From CAYRIY01 sp964424335 (GTDB lineage: Bacteria > Bacillota > Limnochordia > DTU080 > RSA5), in assembly GCA_964424335.1 (NCBI GenBank), contig CAYRIY010000043.1:1-27320 (forward strand): 27,320 nt of DNA. The letters run 5' to 3'. The notes beneath the pieces were generated by a model, which worked only from the letters and a program-made list of their open reading frames with translations, had not been told where the DNA came from and did no database searches. Shown here in pieces: positions 1-7,519 of the stretch. The position numbers and the translations under genes are program-made. Each line of letters begins with the position of its first letter. Within the stretch, counting starts at the first letter, position 1.

Positions 1-288
1 GCTGATGCATATGACTGATCGCTGAAAGCCACTGCGGAGATCGCCTTTCACCTGATGGATATGGTAAGTTGGGATTACAACTACGTCGTGGCTCTCCTGC
101 ACAACGATCTGACCATCCATGTGGATAGATCCTTGCCCGCGGTGTACGAAGTGCAATTCAGTTCCCGGTTGTCGATGAAACGAGATCCCCGCAAGTTGTT
201 CTCTCCCAACAACATATACTGGAAATTCGCTCAACTGATTGGCCACCAAGTGGTTCCAGCCGACATTGCGAGGAGAATACCGCAGCAA
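1..288 (-). CDS. AraC-type transcriptional regulator, N-terminal cupin part (partial, leaves the window)
   Basis: The minus strand is open from a TTG at 288 to the window edge, giving the first 96 residues of a protein that continues beyond base 1. The start is chosen because AAGGTGAG lies 5 nt upstream and an in-frame stop (297-295) closes the frame just before it. The segment ELHFVHRGQGSIHMDG followed by VVVIPTYHIHQV has the spacing of the arm/cupin sensor domain of AraC/XylS regulators: a 'result in high-affinity ligand pocket' type strand pattern with paired histidines and the typical IP..HIH turn. The DNA-binding HTH would be at the C-terminus, outside the window, so the family call rests on the sensor domain alone; a plain cupin enzyme is the alternative. 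It may regulate the nearby sugar importer, which is inference. The plus-strand frame over the same bases shows no recognisable domain. Confidence 0.65.
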   Translation of the reverse strand, partial: MLRYSPRNVGWNHLVANQLSEFPVYVVGREQLAGISFHRQPGTELHFVHRGQGSIHMDGQIVVQESHDVVVIPTYHIHQVKGDLRSGFQRSVICIS

Positions 289-477
289 TTCCGCTCACCT
301 TTTCAACAAAGTAACTCCGCATGCTCTCGTCTGGAATGTGCAGATTTCTTCCTCGAAAGTTGTATTACGTCCTCTATTATTGACACCTAACACTCGATCA
401 TGTCGCAGTCGGTAGGGTCATGAGCGAGAGAAAGCATCCGTCACTTTGATTGCGGAGTTCTCGGCCAGTAAGCGCTA

Positions 478-516
478 CCTTAGGTAAGAGGGAAACCCGC
501 TCCCTCTTACCTAAGG
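478..516 (+). promoter_or_regulatory. Perfect 16-bp hairpin in the leader of the DUF1858-like gene
   Basis: The arms CCTTAGGTAAGAGGGA (478-493) and TCCCTCTTACCTAAGG (501-516) are perfectly complementary around a 7-nt loop. The 3' arm ends in AAGG, directly before CGAGGTG, so in RNA the stem would cover or abut the ribosome binding site of the gene starting at 532. There is no U-tract after it, so it is not a standard terminator. It may be a translational control stem or the double-strand target of a regulator. Confidence 0.6.
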
Positions 517-531
517 CGAGGTGACCATGTG

Positions 532-744
532 ATGCCCATTACGCGTGAGACGACGGTTCGAGAGGCGCTCGATAGCTGTGACGCGGCGCTCGCACTATTT
601 CAAGAACACGGAGTCGACCCGGCTGCCGAATGCGGTCTAGAGTGTTATGTCATCACGCTGGATCGGGCGGAGAGCCGCTGCGAGTTACAGCGTGTCGACG
701 AGCTTATCGAGGAGCTCAACGCTGCGATCGTGAGGGAAAGGTAG
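532..744 (+). CDS. Small DUF1858-like cysteine-containing protein
   Basis: This 70-residue soluble protein resembles the DUF1858 / hybrid-cluster-associated redox-disulfide family. It has the N-terminal ITRETTVREALD segment, then an LFQEHGV turn followed by cysteines, and a C-terminal RVDELIEELNAA helix. That family normally carries a closely spaced cysteine pair after the 'HG' turn. Here the pair is spaced C-x3-C (Cys34, Cys38), with further cysteines at 16 and 50, so the site is atypical. The ATG at 532 is preferred because GAGGTG lies 8 nt upstream; a GTG one codon earlier is possible. It is monocistronic, with a hairpin overlapping its ribosome binding site and a short inverted repeat just after its stop. 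Its role is unknown, and the family assignment is by pattern only. Confidence 0.65.
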   Translation: MPITRETTVREALDSCDAALALFQEHGVDPAAECGLECYVITLDRAESRCELQRVDELIEELNAAIVRER

Positions 745-758
745 CCACAAGATTCCTT

Positions 759-773
759 GCGCTACGCTAGCGC
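759..773 (+). repeat. Short hairpin after the DUF1858-like gene
   Basis: GCGCTA (759-764) and TAGCGC (768-773) form a 6-bp stem around CGC, 15 nt after the stop codon. No T-run follows, so termination is uncertain. Directly after it an 11-bp unit (CACTCAAGCGY) is present twice in tandem at 774-795. The stretch 745-1003 otherwise holds only the candidate regulatory sites listed separately, and no convincing sigma-A promoter was found in it. Confidence 0.35.
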
Positions 774-913
774 CACTCAAGCGTCACTCAAGCGCCTGCT
801 TCCACATAATATCTCTCCCGTGACTTTCCCATCTTCAGTTGGATTCTCCGAAACCGGCTCCTGCGTGCATCTGGCGCATTTTCGGCAAAGCGTAAAAAGG
901 GAAACGCGCTCGG

Positions 914-932
914 TTGTGTAAACTTGTGTAAA
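914..932 (+). promoter_or_regulatory. Direct repeat TTGTGTAAA, 10-bp period, upstream of the sugar ABC operon
   Basis: TTGTGTAAA occurs at 914-922 and again at 924-932, exactly one helical turn apart and about 75 bp before the operon's first start codon. Tandem same-face half sites of this kind are typical of AraC-family binding, and an AraC-type gene lies at the window's left edge. The link to that regulator is inference. Confidence 0.35.
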
Positions 933-950
933 TCGTCTGGGCGAGACGGC

Positions 951-964
951 CGGAAGCGCTTACG
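951..964 (+). promoter_or_regulatory. LacI-family/cre-like operator candidate
   Basis: CGGAAGCGCTTACG contains the 8-bp palindrome AAGCGCTT (954-961). It matches the central part of LacI/CcpA-type operators, which have a central CG flanked by A/T pairs. It lies 40 bp upstream of the ATP-binding gene, where a repressor would block initiation. Such an 8-mer can occur by chance, so support is positional only. Confidence 0.35.
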
Positions 965-1003
965 AGTTCGCTTTCTGGCTGTGCGTATTTGGGGGGGAGC
1001 GCC

Positions 1004-2497
1004 ATGGCGGCTGCGATCGAAGCCCGCGGCATTTCCAAAGACTTTGGGCCGGTGCGCGTCCTTGACGGGATCGACATTGCGATTGAGTCTGGCGAGGTTC
1101 ACGCCGTCGTGGGCGAAAACGGCGCCGGCAAATCGACCTTGATGCGGATCCTCAGTGGCCTTTATCACCCGACTGAGGGTGAAGTGGCGCTGGGTGGGGA
1201 GCGCGTCGTCTTTAGGGGCCCGAGCGACGCCGAGCGACGCGGCGTGGTCATGATTCACCAGGAGTTTAACTTGGCCGAGTCGCTCACCGTGGAGCAAAAC
1301 GTCTTTTTAGGGCGAGAGATGCGAAAGGGCCCGCTCCTCGACCGCCGGCGCATGCGCGCGCAGACGGAGGCGCTTCTCCAAACGCTTAAAGCCGATGTCG
1401 ATCCCGCCGCTCCGGTTTACGGTTTGAGCGTAAGCCAAAAGCAGATGGTTGAGATCGCGAAAGCGCTCCTTGGGGATGCGCGGGTGCTCATCATGGACGA
1501 ACCGACCGCGGTGCTTTCAAACCGCGAGACGGAGACGCTCTTTGACTTGATCCGCACGCTCGTCGAGAAGGGCGTCTCGATCGTCTATATCTCTCACCGT
1601 CTAAACGAAGTGCGCCGCATCGCCGATCGAGTGACCGTGCTAAAAGATGGACGCCTCGTGCGAACGGCACCCGCTGCTGAACTCACCGTCGACGAAATGG
1701 CCAGGTTGATGGTGGGCCGGGAGCTCTCCGAGATTTTCCCTGAAAAACACGATGTGATGTCAGAAGATTGCGTCCTCGAGATCCGGAACGTAAGCGTGCC
1801 CCATCTCGTGCACAATTGCTCGTTTGAGCTGCGGCGGGGCGAGATCCTAGGCTTTGCCGGGCTCGTCGGGGCCGGTCGTACGGAGTTGATGGAGGGCATC
1901 TTTGGCCTTCGGCGCCGCTCGAGCGGCGAGATCGTGCGAAATGGGCGTCCGGTGACCATACGCAACATGTCGGACGCCATCCGCCACGGTATGGCGTACC
2001 TAACCGAGGATCGCAAAGGGAAAGGGCTGCTCACGTCGATGGGCATGGGTCCCAATCTGACGCTTCTTTCGCTTGGGTCTCGCCTTGGACCTTGGATTGA
2101 CAGGCGCTACGAGGCGAGGGCGCTGGCCGAGGCGATCGAGCAGTTTGACATCCGAGCCGCCGACTTAAGCGTGCCCGTCGGGCTACTTAGCGGAGGCAAC
2201 CAGCAAAAACTTTCGCTTGCTAAGATCATGCAGGTAGAGCCTGAGATCGTCGTCTTCGACGAGCCGACTCGGGGAATCGATGTAGGGACCAAGCAGCAGG
2301 TGTACAGGTTTATCCGCGACCTAGCGGCGCAAGGGATGTCCTGCGTCGTGATCTCGTCCGAGCTACAGGAGATCATAGGCCTTTGCCACAGGACCATCGT
2401 CATGCGAGAGGGCAGGATTGTCGGTGAACTTACAGGGGAAGAAATCGAGCAGGAGGCGATCATGCGGTTTGCGACAGGAGTGGCCGAAGCGATATGA
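1004..2497 (+). CDS. Sugar ABC importer ATP-binding protein (two nucleotide-binding domains, RbsA/MglA/XylG type)
   Basis: This 497-residue protein is the ATPase of a CUT2-type sugar importer, energising uptake at the inner face of the membrane. Domain 1 has Walker A GENGAGKST (residues 37-45), a degenerate signature LSVSQKQ and Walker B LIMDEPT. Domain 2 has a degenerate Walker A (GLVGAGRT), a full signature LSGGNQQ and Walker B VVFDEPTRGID. This asymmetric pair, with the length near 500, is the hallmark of the RbsA/MglA group. The ATG at 1004 is chosen over an upstream TTG (989) because the G-rich purine run 991-998 sits just before it and the homologous N-terminus begins there. It overlaps the permease gene by 4 bp (ATGA), so the two are translationally coupled. 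The substrate cannot be told from the sequence. Confidence 0.95.
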   Translation: MAAAIEARGISKDFGPVRVLDGIDIAIESGEVHAVVGENGAGKSTLMRILSGLYHPTEGEVALGGERVVFRGPSDAERRGVVMIHQEFNLAESLTVEQNVFLGREMRKGPLLDRRRMRAQTEALLQTLKADVDPAAPVYGLSVSQKQMVEIAKALLGDARVLIMDEPTAVLSNRETETLFDLIRTLVEKGVSIVYISHRLNEVRRIADRVTVLKDGRLVRTAPAAELTVDEMARLMVGRELSEIFPEKHDVMSEDCVLEIRNVSVPHLVHNCSFELRRGEILGFAGLVGAGRTELMEGIFGLRRRSSGEIVRNGRPVTIRNMSDAIRHGMAYLTEDRKGKGLLTSMGMGPNLTLLSLGSRLGPWIDRRYEARALAEAIEQFDIRAADLSVPVGLLSGGNQQKLSLAKIMQVEPEIVVFDEPTRGIDVGTKQQVYRFIRDLAAQGMSCVVISSELQEIIGLCHRTIVMREGRIVGELTGEEIEQEAIMRFATGVAEAI

Positions 2498-3531
2498 GTT
2501 CTGAAATGACCACGAAAACCACGAACGATGCGAAGACCACGACCAATCCGAAAGTCACGGGATCGATGGCTCGCCAAAGAGCGCGTGCGCTTGGTCCTCT
2601 TTTTGCTCTGCTCTTTCTGATCGTCCTCGGCACGCTGATCAATTCGACGTTTTTGTCGTCGACCAACCTGGCCAACGTGTTGACGCGATCGGCCTTTATC
2701 GGGATCGTGGCTGTTGGGGCGACCTTTGTCATCATCTCAGGCGGCATCGACCTCTCGGTAGGCGCCATGGCGGCCTTCATCGCCGGGTGCATGATCATAT
2801 CGATGAACACCCTCGTCACCACCTTGGGAACGGGCTGGGCGACCATCGGCGCCGGCATGGCGATTGCCATCCTCATTGGGCTTGCTGCAGGCGTGTTGAA
2901 CGGAGCGCTCATCACGAAAGGCAAGATCAACGCCTTCATTGTGACGCTCGGCACGATGGGCATCTTTCGTTCGCTCGTCACCTACCTCGCCGACGGCGGC
3001 ACGCTCTCGCTCAATTTCGCGATTCGGACTGCCTATCGTCCTGTCTACTACGGGTCGTGGCTTGGCATTCCCATTCCGATCCTGATTTTTGCGCTCGTCG
3101 CGCTTTTGGGAGGGTTGATTCTCAACTACACCCGCTTTGGCCGGTACACGCTCGCCATCGGCTCCAATGAAGACGTGGCTCGGTACTCGGGCGTGAAGGT
3201 CGACCGCATCAAAGTCCTGGTCTACGCGTTTCAGGGCCTGTGCGTCGGATTGGCGACGCTGGTGTACGTGCCTCGGCTCGGCTCGGCGTCGAGCACCACC
3301 GGACTCCTTTGGGAGCTCGAGGCGATCGCAGCAGTCATCATCGGCGGGACCGCGCTCAAAGGCGGATCGGGGCGCATCTGGGGCACCGTCGCCGGCGCGG
3401 TGATGCTCAGCATGATTGGGAACATCCTCAATCTGACGAGCGTGATCAGCAACTACTTAAACGGCGCCGTGCAGGGCCTCGTCATCATCGCCGCAGCGCT
3501 CCTTCAGCGGGGCGATCGGGACCGATCATAG
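2494..3531 (+). CDS. Sugar ABC importer permease (BPD_transp_2 family)
   Basis: This 345-residue integral membrane protein has a hydrophilic N-terminal tail of about 30 residues, rich in Thr and Lys, followed by about nine or ten hydrophobic spans. The segment ISGGIDLSVGA after the second span, and GGTALKGGSGRIWGT near the C-terminus, are the conserved cytoplasmic loops of RbsC/XylH-type permeases that contact the ATPase. As in other CUT2 systems, it would form a homodimer with the dual-domain ATPase encoded just upstream. The gene starts inside the stop codon of the ATPase gene. The threonine-rich N-terminal extension (TTKTTNDAKTTTNP) is unusual, and an internal ATG before ARQRARALG could be the real start. 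Confidence 0.93.
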   Translation: MSSEMTTKTTNDAKTTTNPKVTGSMARQRARALGPLFALLFLIVLGTLINSTFLSSTNLANVLTRSAFIGIVAVGATFVIISGGIDLSVGAMAAFIAGCMIISMNTLVTTLGTGWATIGAGMAIAILIGLAAGVLNGALITKGKINAFIVTLGTMGIFRSLVTYLADGGTLSLNFAIRTAYRPVYYGSWLGIPIPILIFALVALLGGLILNYTRFGRYTLAIGSNEDVARYSGVKVDRIKVLVYAFQGLCVGLATLVYVPRLGSASSTTGLLWELEAIAAVIIGGTALKGGSGRIWGTVAGAVMLSMIGNILNLTSVISNYLNGAVQGLVIIAAALLQRGDRDRS

Positions 3532-3651
3532 TCGAACGCACGGGCCGCGCAAGCCAAAAGGGGGGATCCATGGCCGAACGTGGATGTGCCAAGAAACGAT
3601 TTGTTGCAAGTTGTAACGTCGTATCAAGATGAGAAAAGGGGGAAACACGTT

Positions 3652-4605
3652 TTGAAGAGGTTTCAAATTGTCATTCTGGTGATGATGCTCGTCGTGTCCG
3701 CCGTGGCCGGAACGGCGCTTGCGCAGCAGAAAGTGAAGATCGGCGTGTCGATTCCAGCCGCAACGCACGGGTGGACCGGCGGCGTGAACCACTGGGCGAA
3801 CGTGACCGAAAAGCGCCTGGAGGCGATTTACCCGAACCTAGACTTCATCGTCGTGACCGCCGGGAGCGCCGCGGAGCAAGTCAACGACCTCGAAGACTTG
3901 CTGGCGATCCATCAGATCGATGCACTCGTCATCCTGCCGTTTGAGTCCGATCCTTTGACCGAGCCGGTGCGGTTTGTAAAATCGCAAGGCGTTTTCGTTA
4001 CGGTGGTCGATCGCGGCCTGTCGCAAGCGGGGATCGAGGACGTCTACGTAGCCGACAACAACGCGGCCATGGGCCGCGTGTCGGCCGAGTACATCGTCGA
4101 GCGGCTTGGCGGCAAGGGCAAGATCGTGATCTTGCGCGGCATTCCGACCGCGATCGACAATGAGCGGTTCGACGCCTTTATGGAAGTGATCGACGGCACC
4201 GGGATCGAGGTGCTCGGATGGCAATACGCGTACTGGAATCGAGACGACGGCTTTGAGGTCATGCAAGACTTCCTGACTCGGTTCCCCGAGATCGACGCTG
4301 TCTGGGCGCAAGATGACGACATCGCCATCGGCGTCGTCGAGGCGGTGCGCCAGGCCGGACGGGAGAAGGAACTCTTCATCGTACCCGGCGCCGGGATGAA
4401 GGAGATCGTTCAGCGGGTAATGAACGGCGACGAGCTCGTGCCCGTAACCTTGTCGTACCCGCCTGGCATGATTGCCACGGCGATGGAGGTGACGGCGCTT
4501 AAGTACGTCAGCGACGCGCCGATCCTGGGCGTGTACATTCTCGATGCGCCGCTGATCACCAAGGAGAACGCCGCAGAGTACTACTTCCCCGACTCTCCGT
4601 TCTAA
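3652..4605 (+). CDS. Secreted sugar-binding protein of the ABC importer (type 1 periplasmic-binding fold)
   Basis: This 317-residue exported protein captures the substrate for the importer encoded upstream. It begins with a signal peptide: KR, a hydrophobic core, and the cleavage site ALA before Gln25. No lipobox cysteine is present, which is uncommon if the host is Gram-positive. The mature part starts VKIGVSIPAATHGWTGG, a strand-turn-helix typical of RbsB-like proteins, and it keeps ILPFESDPLT and AQDDDIAIG hinge and ligand-pocket segments. The TTG at 3652 is chosen because the purine run 3631-3644 lies upstream and this start gives a proper signal peptide; longer in-frame starts do not. 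The aromatic ATHGWTGGVNHWA pocket motif belongs to a sugar-binding subgroup whose ligand I cannot name. It ends the three-gene operon. Confidence 0.92.
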   Translation: MKRFQIVILVMMLVVSAVAGTALAQQKVKIGVSIPAATHGWTGGVNHWANVTEKRLEAIYPNLDFIVVTAGSAAEQVNDLEDLLAIHQIDALVILPFESDPLTEPVRFVKSQGVFVTVVDRGLSQAGIEDVYVADNNAAMGRVSAEYIVERLGGKGKIVILRGIPTAIDNERFDAFMEVIDGTGIEVLGWQYAYWNRDDGFEVMQDFLTRFPEIDAVWAQDDDIAIGVVEAVRQAGREKELFIVPGAGMKEIVQRVMNGDELVPVTLSYPPGMIATAMEVTALKYVSDAPILGVYILDAPLITKENAAEYYFPDSPF

Positions 4606-4617
4606 TTGGTTTCGAGA

Positions 4618-4650
4618 GGTTGCGGTTCGGGAGCGTCCCGGACCGCAACC
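4618..4650. terminator. Bidirectional hairpin between convergent genes
   Basis: GGTTGCGGTTCGGGA (4618-4632) pairs with TCCCGGACCGCAACC (4636-4650), giving 15 bp with one G-U pair and a 3-nt loop. It sits 12 bp after the binding-protein gene and 20 bp from the stop of the minus-strand gene. It lacks a T-run on either strand, so termination may be weak or factor-dependent, or the stem may protect 3' ends. Confidence 0.6.
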
Positions 4651-4669
4651 GCCATCCCTCATGAAAGCG

Positions 4670-6448
4670 TCATTCGTCGGTTTGGGGCGAGAAGTTCCAC
4701 GTGAGGTCGGCCCGAGCAAGGCGGTCCTGGCGAATGACGTGCAGGGTCAAGCCGTTGATCTCGGCCCAACCTTCCTCTGATTGGAGACCCTCAAATTCGA
4801 GCCAAAGGGCACGGTCGTAAATCGAAACGCCAAAGACGGTGTATACGTCCGTCGGGCCGGGTGTGATCGAGCCCTCCCACCGGTTCCCCCGATCGTCTGA
4901 AAGGACGACACGCAGGTTTTCGGGCTGGATGGCCGCTAGATTCGCTGAGGTGAGTTGGAGCAAAAACGGCGTGACGTCGAGCCCCACCGTGCTGTCGTAA
5001 AGCTCCTCCGCTCGGCTTGGCGGCTCGAGGTTGAGGTCGGAACGGTAGTGGAACTCGACCCAGCGAACGAGCGGGCTGACCAAAACCGCGCTCACCCGGA
5101 TCCAGTCGCTCACATTCTCCGCGGATTTTACGTGCATCACCCGGGCGTAGGCCTCGTGCCACCCGTGTTGGTGTGCCCACGCCCTGATCGCCAACCTGTC
5201 AAAGTTCAGGGTAGGCCGGGGGTCGTGCTCGAGGTCAAGAGCGAGCTCGTGAGGGACCGATTGAGGCTCGTAGTAATGGACTCGAGCGACTTGGGGAGGC
5301 TCTCCGGGCTGCATTTCAAAAAATGCCAACGCTACGGTGTGCTCGATGTTTGTCGACCACAGGTCGCCGTCCGGCGCATCGCCGCTTGCCTCCGGAGACA
5401 AGGCCGCGAGCGCGACCCAGCGGCCGCTTTCGACGTTGATGCCGAGTATATCCGCCAAACTGGGGGTGTACGGGGAAATCGGCACAATGCGGACGTCCTC
5501 GCCCGAAAGTCGGGGCATCGTTGCCGCGAAATCGGCCTCCTCCTGGTTTAGGAGGTCAAAGAGCTCGGTGCCTTCGGCTACAAACACGAGTGCGGTTTTG
5601 TCGCCTGCAAGCAGGGCCTTTAGGAAATGGTTGACGACCGCGAAGTCGTGCATCACTTCGGAGCGCTCCGTCTCAATAAAGGTCCTCGCCTGTTCGTCCC
5701 AGACATAGGCGACGGTAAACTGGCGCATGTGCGCATCCAACTCGGCCTCGCCGAGGCTGCTAAGCTCGGTGACGGGGAAGGACGCGTCCCACTGGGCGCG
5801 CTCGAGGTGGGACAATGCCATGGGCTTTGCCTCGTGAATGACCGTGAACTGGTGGCCGGGCGCATCGATGATCCAGACCGTTTGGTATCCCCGGACAGGG
5901 TCGTAGGCCAATACGGTAAAGTTGCCGACATCGCCGGTTGGGCCCGAATACCCTCCGACGGCGATCCCGCTGGTCGTCTCGTCCAGTTGGACCGGTTCGA
6001 TTTCCACAAACTCATCCGGGGGAATCTCTTGGTGGACCGGAATGGGGGTGAGGATCTGGCCCGCGTCATCCCATGCCAAAATCAAAAACCATCCGGAAGA
6101 CGGCAGGTCCTCGCTCCAAACGCGGAGGTGGAGAAACAGGTGCGGCGGCGCTCCGGGCAACTTGAACGGGTAGACGTGTAACGCGTATGTGTCATGACTT
6201 AAGGTGGCTCGATCCGGGTATTGAAAGTAGCCTGTAGGCGTGGGGAAGTCTACGCCCTCGAGTTCCCCGTAGTATTGCACGAAAGCGCTGAGTAGGTCGC
6301 CATGGGGCACGTCGCGCGCGATGCCCGCCGATTCTGACAAGAAGTGCGAGAGCTCGGTCTGGAAACCTTGCGCGTGCGTGGCCAAGGGCGGCAGCGCGAC
6401 GATGAGTAGGAGTGCAACGGATAACAATAAGGATCTCGGTGTGTTCAT
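4670..6448 (-). CDS. Secreted protein of unknown function, 592 residues
   Basis: I do not recognise a family. The ATG at 6448 gives a clear signal peptide: Arg5, the core SLLLSVALLLIVALP, and cleavage after THA26. A longer in-frame start at 6583 would bury that signal, so it is rejected. No lipobox, transmembrane anchor or cell-wall sorting motif is seen at the C-terminus. The mature protein is acidic and rich in aromatic beta-strand-like segments, with a WFLILAWDDAGQI strand region near residue 130 and a C-terminal beta-rich part ending in VIRQDRLARADLTWNFSP. Catalytic motifs are not apparent. It is transcribed away from the LacI-type gene and converges on the sugar importer, so an extracellular role linked to carbohydrate capture is possible but unsupported. 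Confidence 0.75.
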   Translation of the reverse strand: MNTPRSLLLSVALLLIVALPPLATHAQGFQTELSHFLSESAGIARDVPHGDLLSAFVQYYGELEGVDFPTPTGYFQYPDRATLSHDTYALHVYPFKLPGAPPHLFLHLRVWSEDLPSSGWFLILAWDDAGQILTPIPVHQEIPPDEFVEIEPVQLDETTSGIAVGGYSGPTGDVGNFTVLAYDPVRGYQTVWIIDAPGHQFTVIHEAKPMALSHLERAQWDASFPVTELSSLGEAELDAHMRQFTVAYVWDEQARTFIETERSEVMHDFAVVNHFLKALLAGDKTALVFVAEGTELFDLLNQEEADFAATMPRLSGEDVRIVPISPYTPSLADILGINVESGRWVALAALSPEASGDAPDGDLWSTNIEHTVALAFFEMQPGEPPQVARVHYYEPQSVPHELALDLEHDPRPTLNFDRLAIRAWAHQHGWHEAYARVMHVKSAENVSDWIRVSAVLVSPLVRWVEFHYRSDLNLEPPSRAEELYDSTVGLDVTPFLLQLTSANLAAIQPENLRVVLSDDRGNRWEGSITPGPTDVYTVFGVSIYDRALWLEFEGLQSEEGWAEINGLTLHVIRQDRLARADLTWNFSPQTDE

Positions 6449-6613
6449 GTTCTCATATCCCAACTTGATGAGGGTATCTCGAGGGCTAGCGACCTTTTTA
6501 GCCACGTTGAGATTGTGCCTACTTGAATTGAAGCAAGTGTGTGCAGGATGGCGCTGCAGACGAGATCTTCGATAGCGGGACAACCCACTCCTCCGACAAT
6601 CGGCTTGGCTGGC

Positions 6614-6718
6614 GTCCCCACTTGCCGCCCATTAGGGCCAGCGATGCCGGCCCACTGGGATCTTCGTCCGCTCGTGACTTTGCCGGGCCGGCAAGGTCGG
6701 GCGGCCAAGTGGGTGACT
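6614..6718 (-). repeat. Dispersed structured intergenic repeat, copy A (105 nt)
   Basis: Read on the minus strand, this matches the element at 13223-13303 over its first 61 nt (near identity for 37 nt, then about two-thirds identity) and over its last 17 nt. The ends CCCACTTGGCCGCCC and GGGCGGCAAGTGGG pair as a 14-bp stem with a single bulged G. Copy A carries about 25 extra bases before the 3' arm, themselves able to form a GGGCC/GGCCC hairpin. It lies in the 297-bp space between the LacI-type gene (27 nt after its stop) and the secreted-protein gene, in their orientation. No transposase or target duplication is visible. The rest of that space holds nothing else I can name. Confidence 0.75.
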
Positions 6719-6745
6719 CCTTGACAATTGTCGATATTGTGGATT

Positions 6746-7519
6746 CTACTTTTGCAGAATCACTTGCGGCGGCGCCGTCGTTTGGCGCTCGACAAGATAG
6801 ACGGGGAGTGTTTGATTGACCTCCGGCCGTTTTTGCTCTCGAATCGCTTCGAGCAAGGTTTCGACTGCATGCTCTACCATGGCTCGTACGGGGATATGCA
6901 CCGTTGTTATGGCCGGCGAAATGAGGTCTGTGATCTCCTCGTCGCCAAATCCGGTGATCGAGAGATCTTCGGGTACCTGGACGCCGTGGACTTGGCACCA
7001 GCGCAGCAGGTGAACTGCCCGCCGGTCGTCATAGCAGGCGATCGCCGTGGGGCGGGGATCGTGATAGAAGAGGTTTCGGACGAACTCGATCGGATTTCGC
7101 CGCTGGATGATCCAATCGTTGTTTACGGGAAGACCTAGGTCCTGATGAGCCTGGAGGTACCCGCGGAGGCGCAGCCGGCTGGGCTGGGATTCGGTGCCCA
7201 GATAACCAATTCGCCGGTGGCCGAGGTCGTAAAGGTAGCGAACGATGCGGTGCATGCCTTCGTCGTCCGCCGTGTCAATGTACGGCGCGGCGTCATCGGG
7301 GTGCCGTCGCCTTAGGAGTATATAGGGAAGTGCGTTTTCTTCCAGAGAGCGGCATACGCCATCGACATCGCTCACGCTCGTTACGATGACCCCGTCTACT
7401 CGGTTGCGATGAAACTTGGTGCGCGATCCGGTGGCTGTGGGGTATGTCTGGTCAAAGCTCAAGTTGATCTCAGCCTTGGAACAGGCGCGGGCAAACTCCC
7501 GTAAGACGCGGTAGTCCAT
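6746..7519 (-). CDS. LacI-family regulator, effector-binding domain only (N-terminally truncated)
   Basis: These 257 residues correspond to the sugar-binding part of a LacI/PurR-type repressor. They include VDGVIVTSVSDVDGV, the ILLRRRHPDDAAPYIDTADDEGM segment (dimer core and ligand region), LGHRRIGYLG, and the C-terminal LSITGFGDEEITDLISPAITTV that is diagnostic of the family. Family members have about 330-340 residues; the roughly 80-residue N-terminal part with the HTH and hinge is absent. Upstream of the first Met the frame runs straight into the antisense of a sulfatase gene, with no HTH. The true protein must therefore start elsewhere, and the visible ATG is only the first in frame. As shown it could not bind DNA. 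The boundary is either an assembly join or a deletion/inversion point. Confidence 0.85.
   Translation of the reverse strand: MDYRVLREFARACSKAEINLSFDQTYPTATGSRTKFHRNRVDGVIVTSVSDVDGVCRSLEENALPYILLRRRHPDDAAPYIDTADDEGMHRIVRYLYDLGHRRIGYLGTESQPSRLRLRGYLQAHQDLGLPVNNDWIIQRRNPIEFVRNLFYHDPRPTAIACYDDRRAVHLLRWCQVHGVQVPEDLSITGFGDEEITDLISPAITTVHIPVRAMVEHAVETLLEAIREQKRPEVNQTLPVYLVERQTTAPPQVILQK

Noticed and set aside
380..385. TTGACA box on the plus strand
   Set aside because: No -10 element lies 16-18 bp downstream.
55..390. 111-residue plus-strand open frame
   Set aside because: It has no domain and no good ribosome binding site, and it lies antisense to a frame with a convincing cupin sensor domain.
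788..1297. Minus-strand open frame of 169 residues before and across the ATPase gene start
   Set aside because: Low-complexity Arg/Pro composition typical of GC-rich shadow frames; overlaps the certain ATPase gene.
6721..6743. TTGACA and the palindrome GACAATTGTC beside repeat copy A
   Set aside because: The downstream -10 is poor and no plus-strand gene follows; kept only as a possible chance palindrome.
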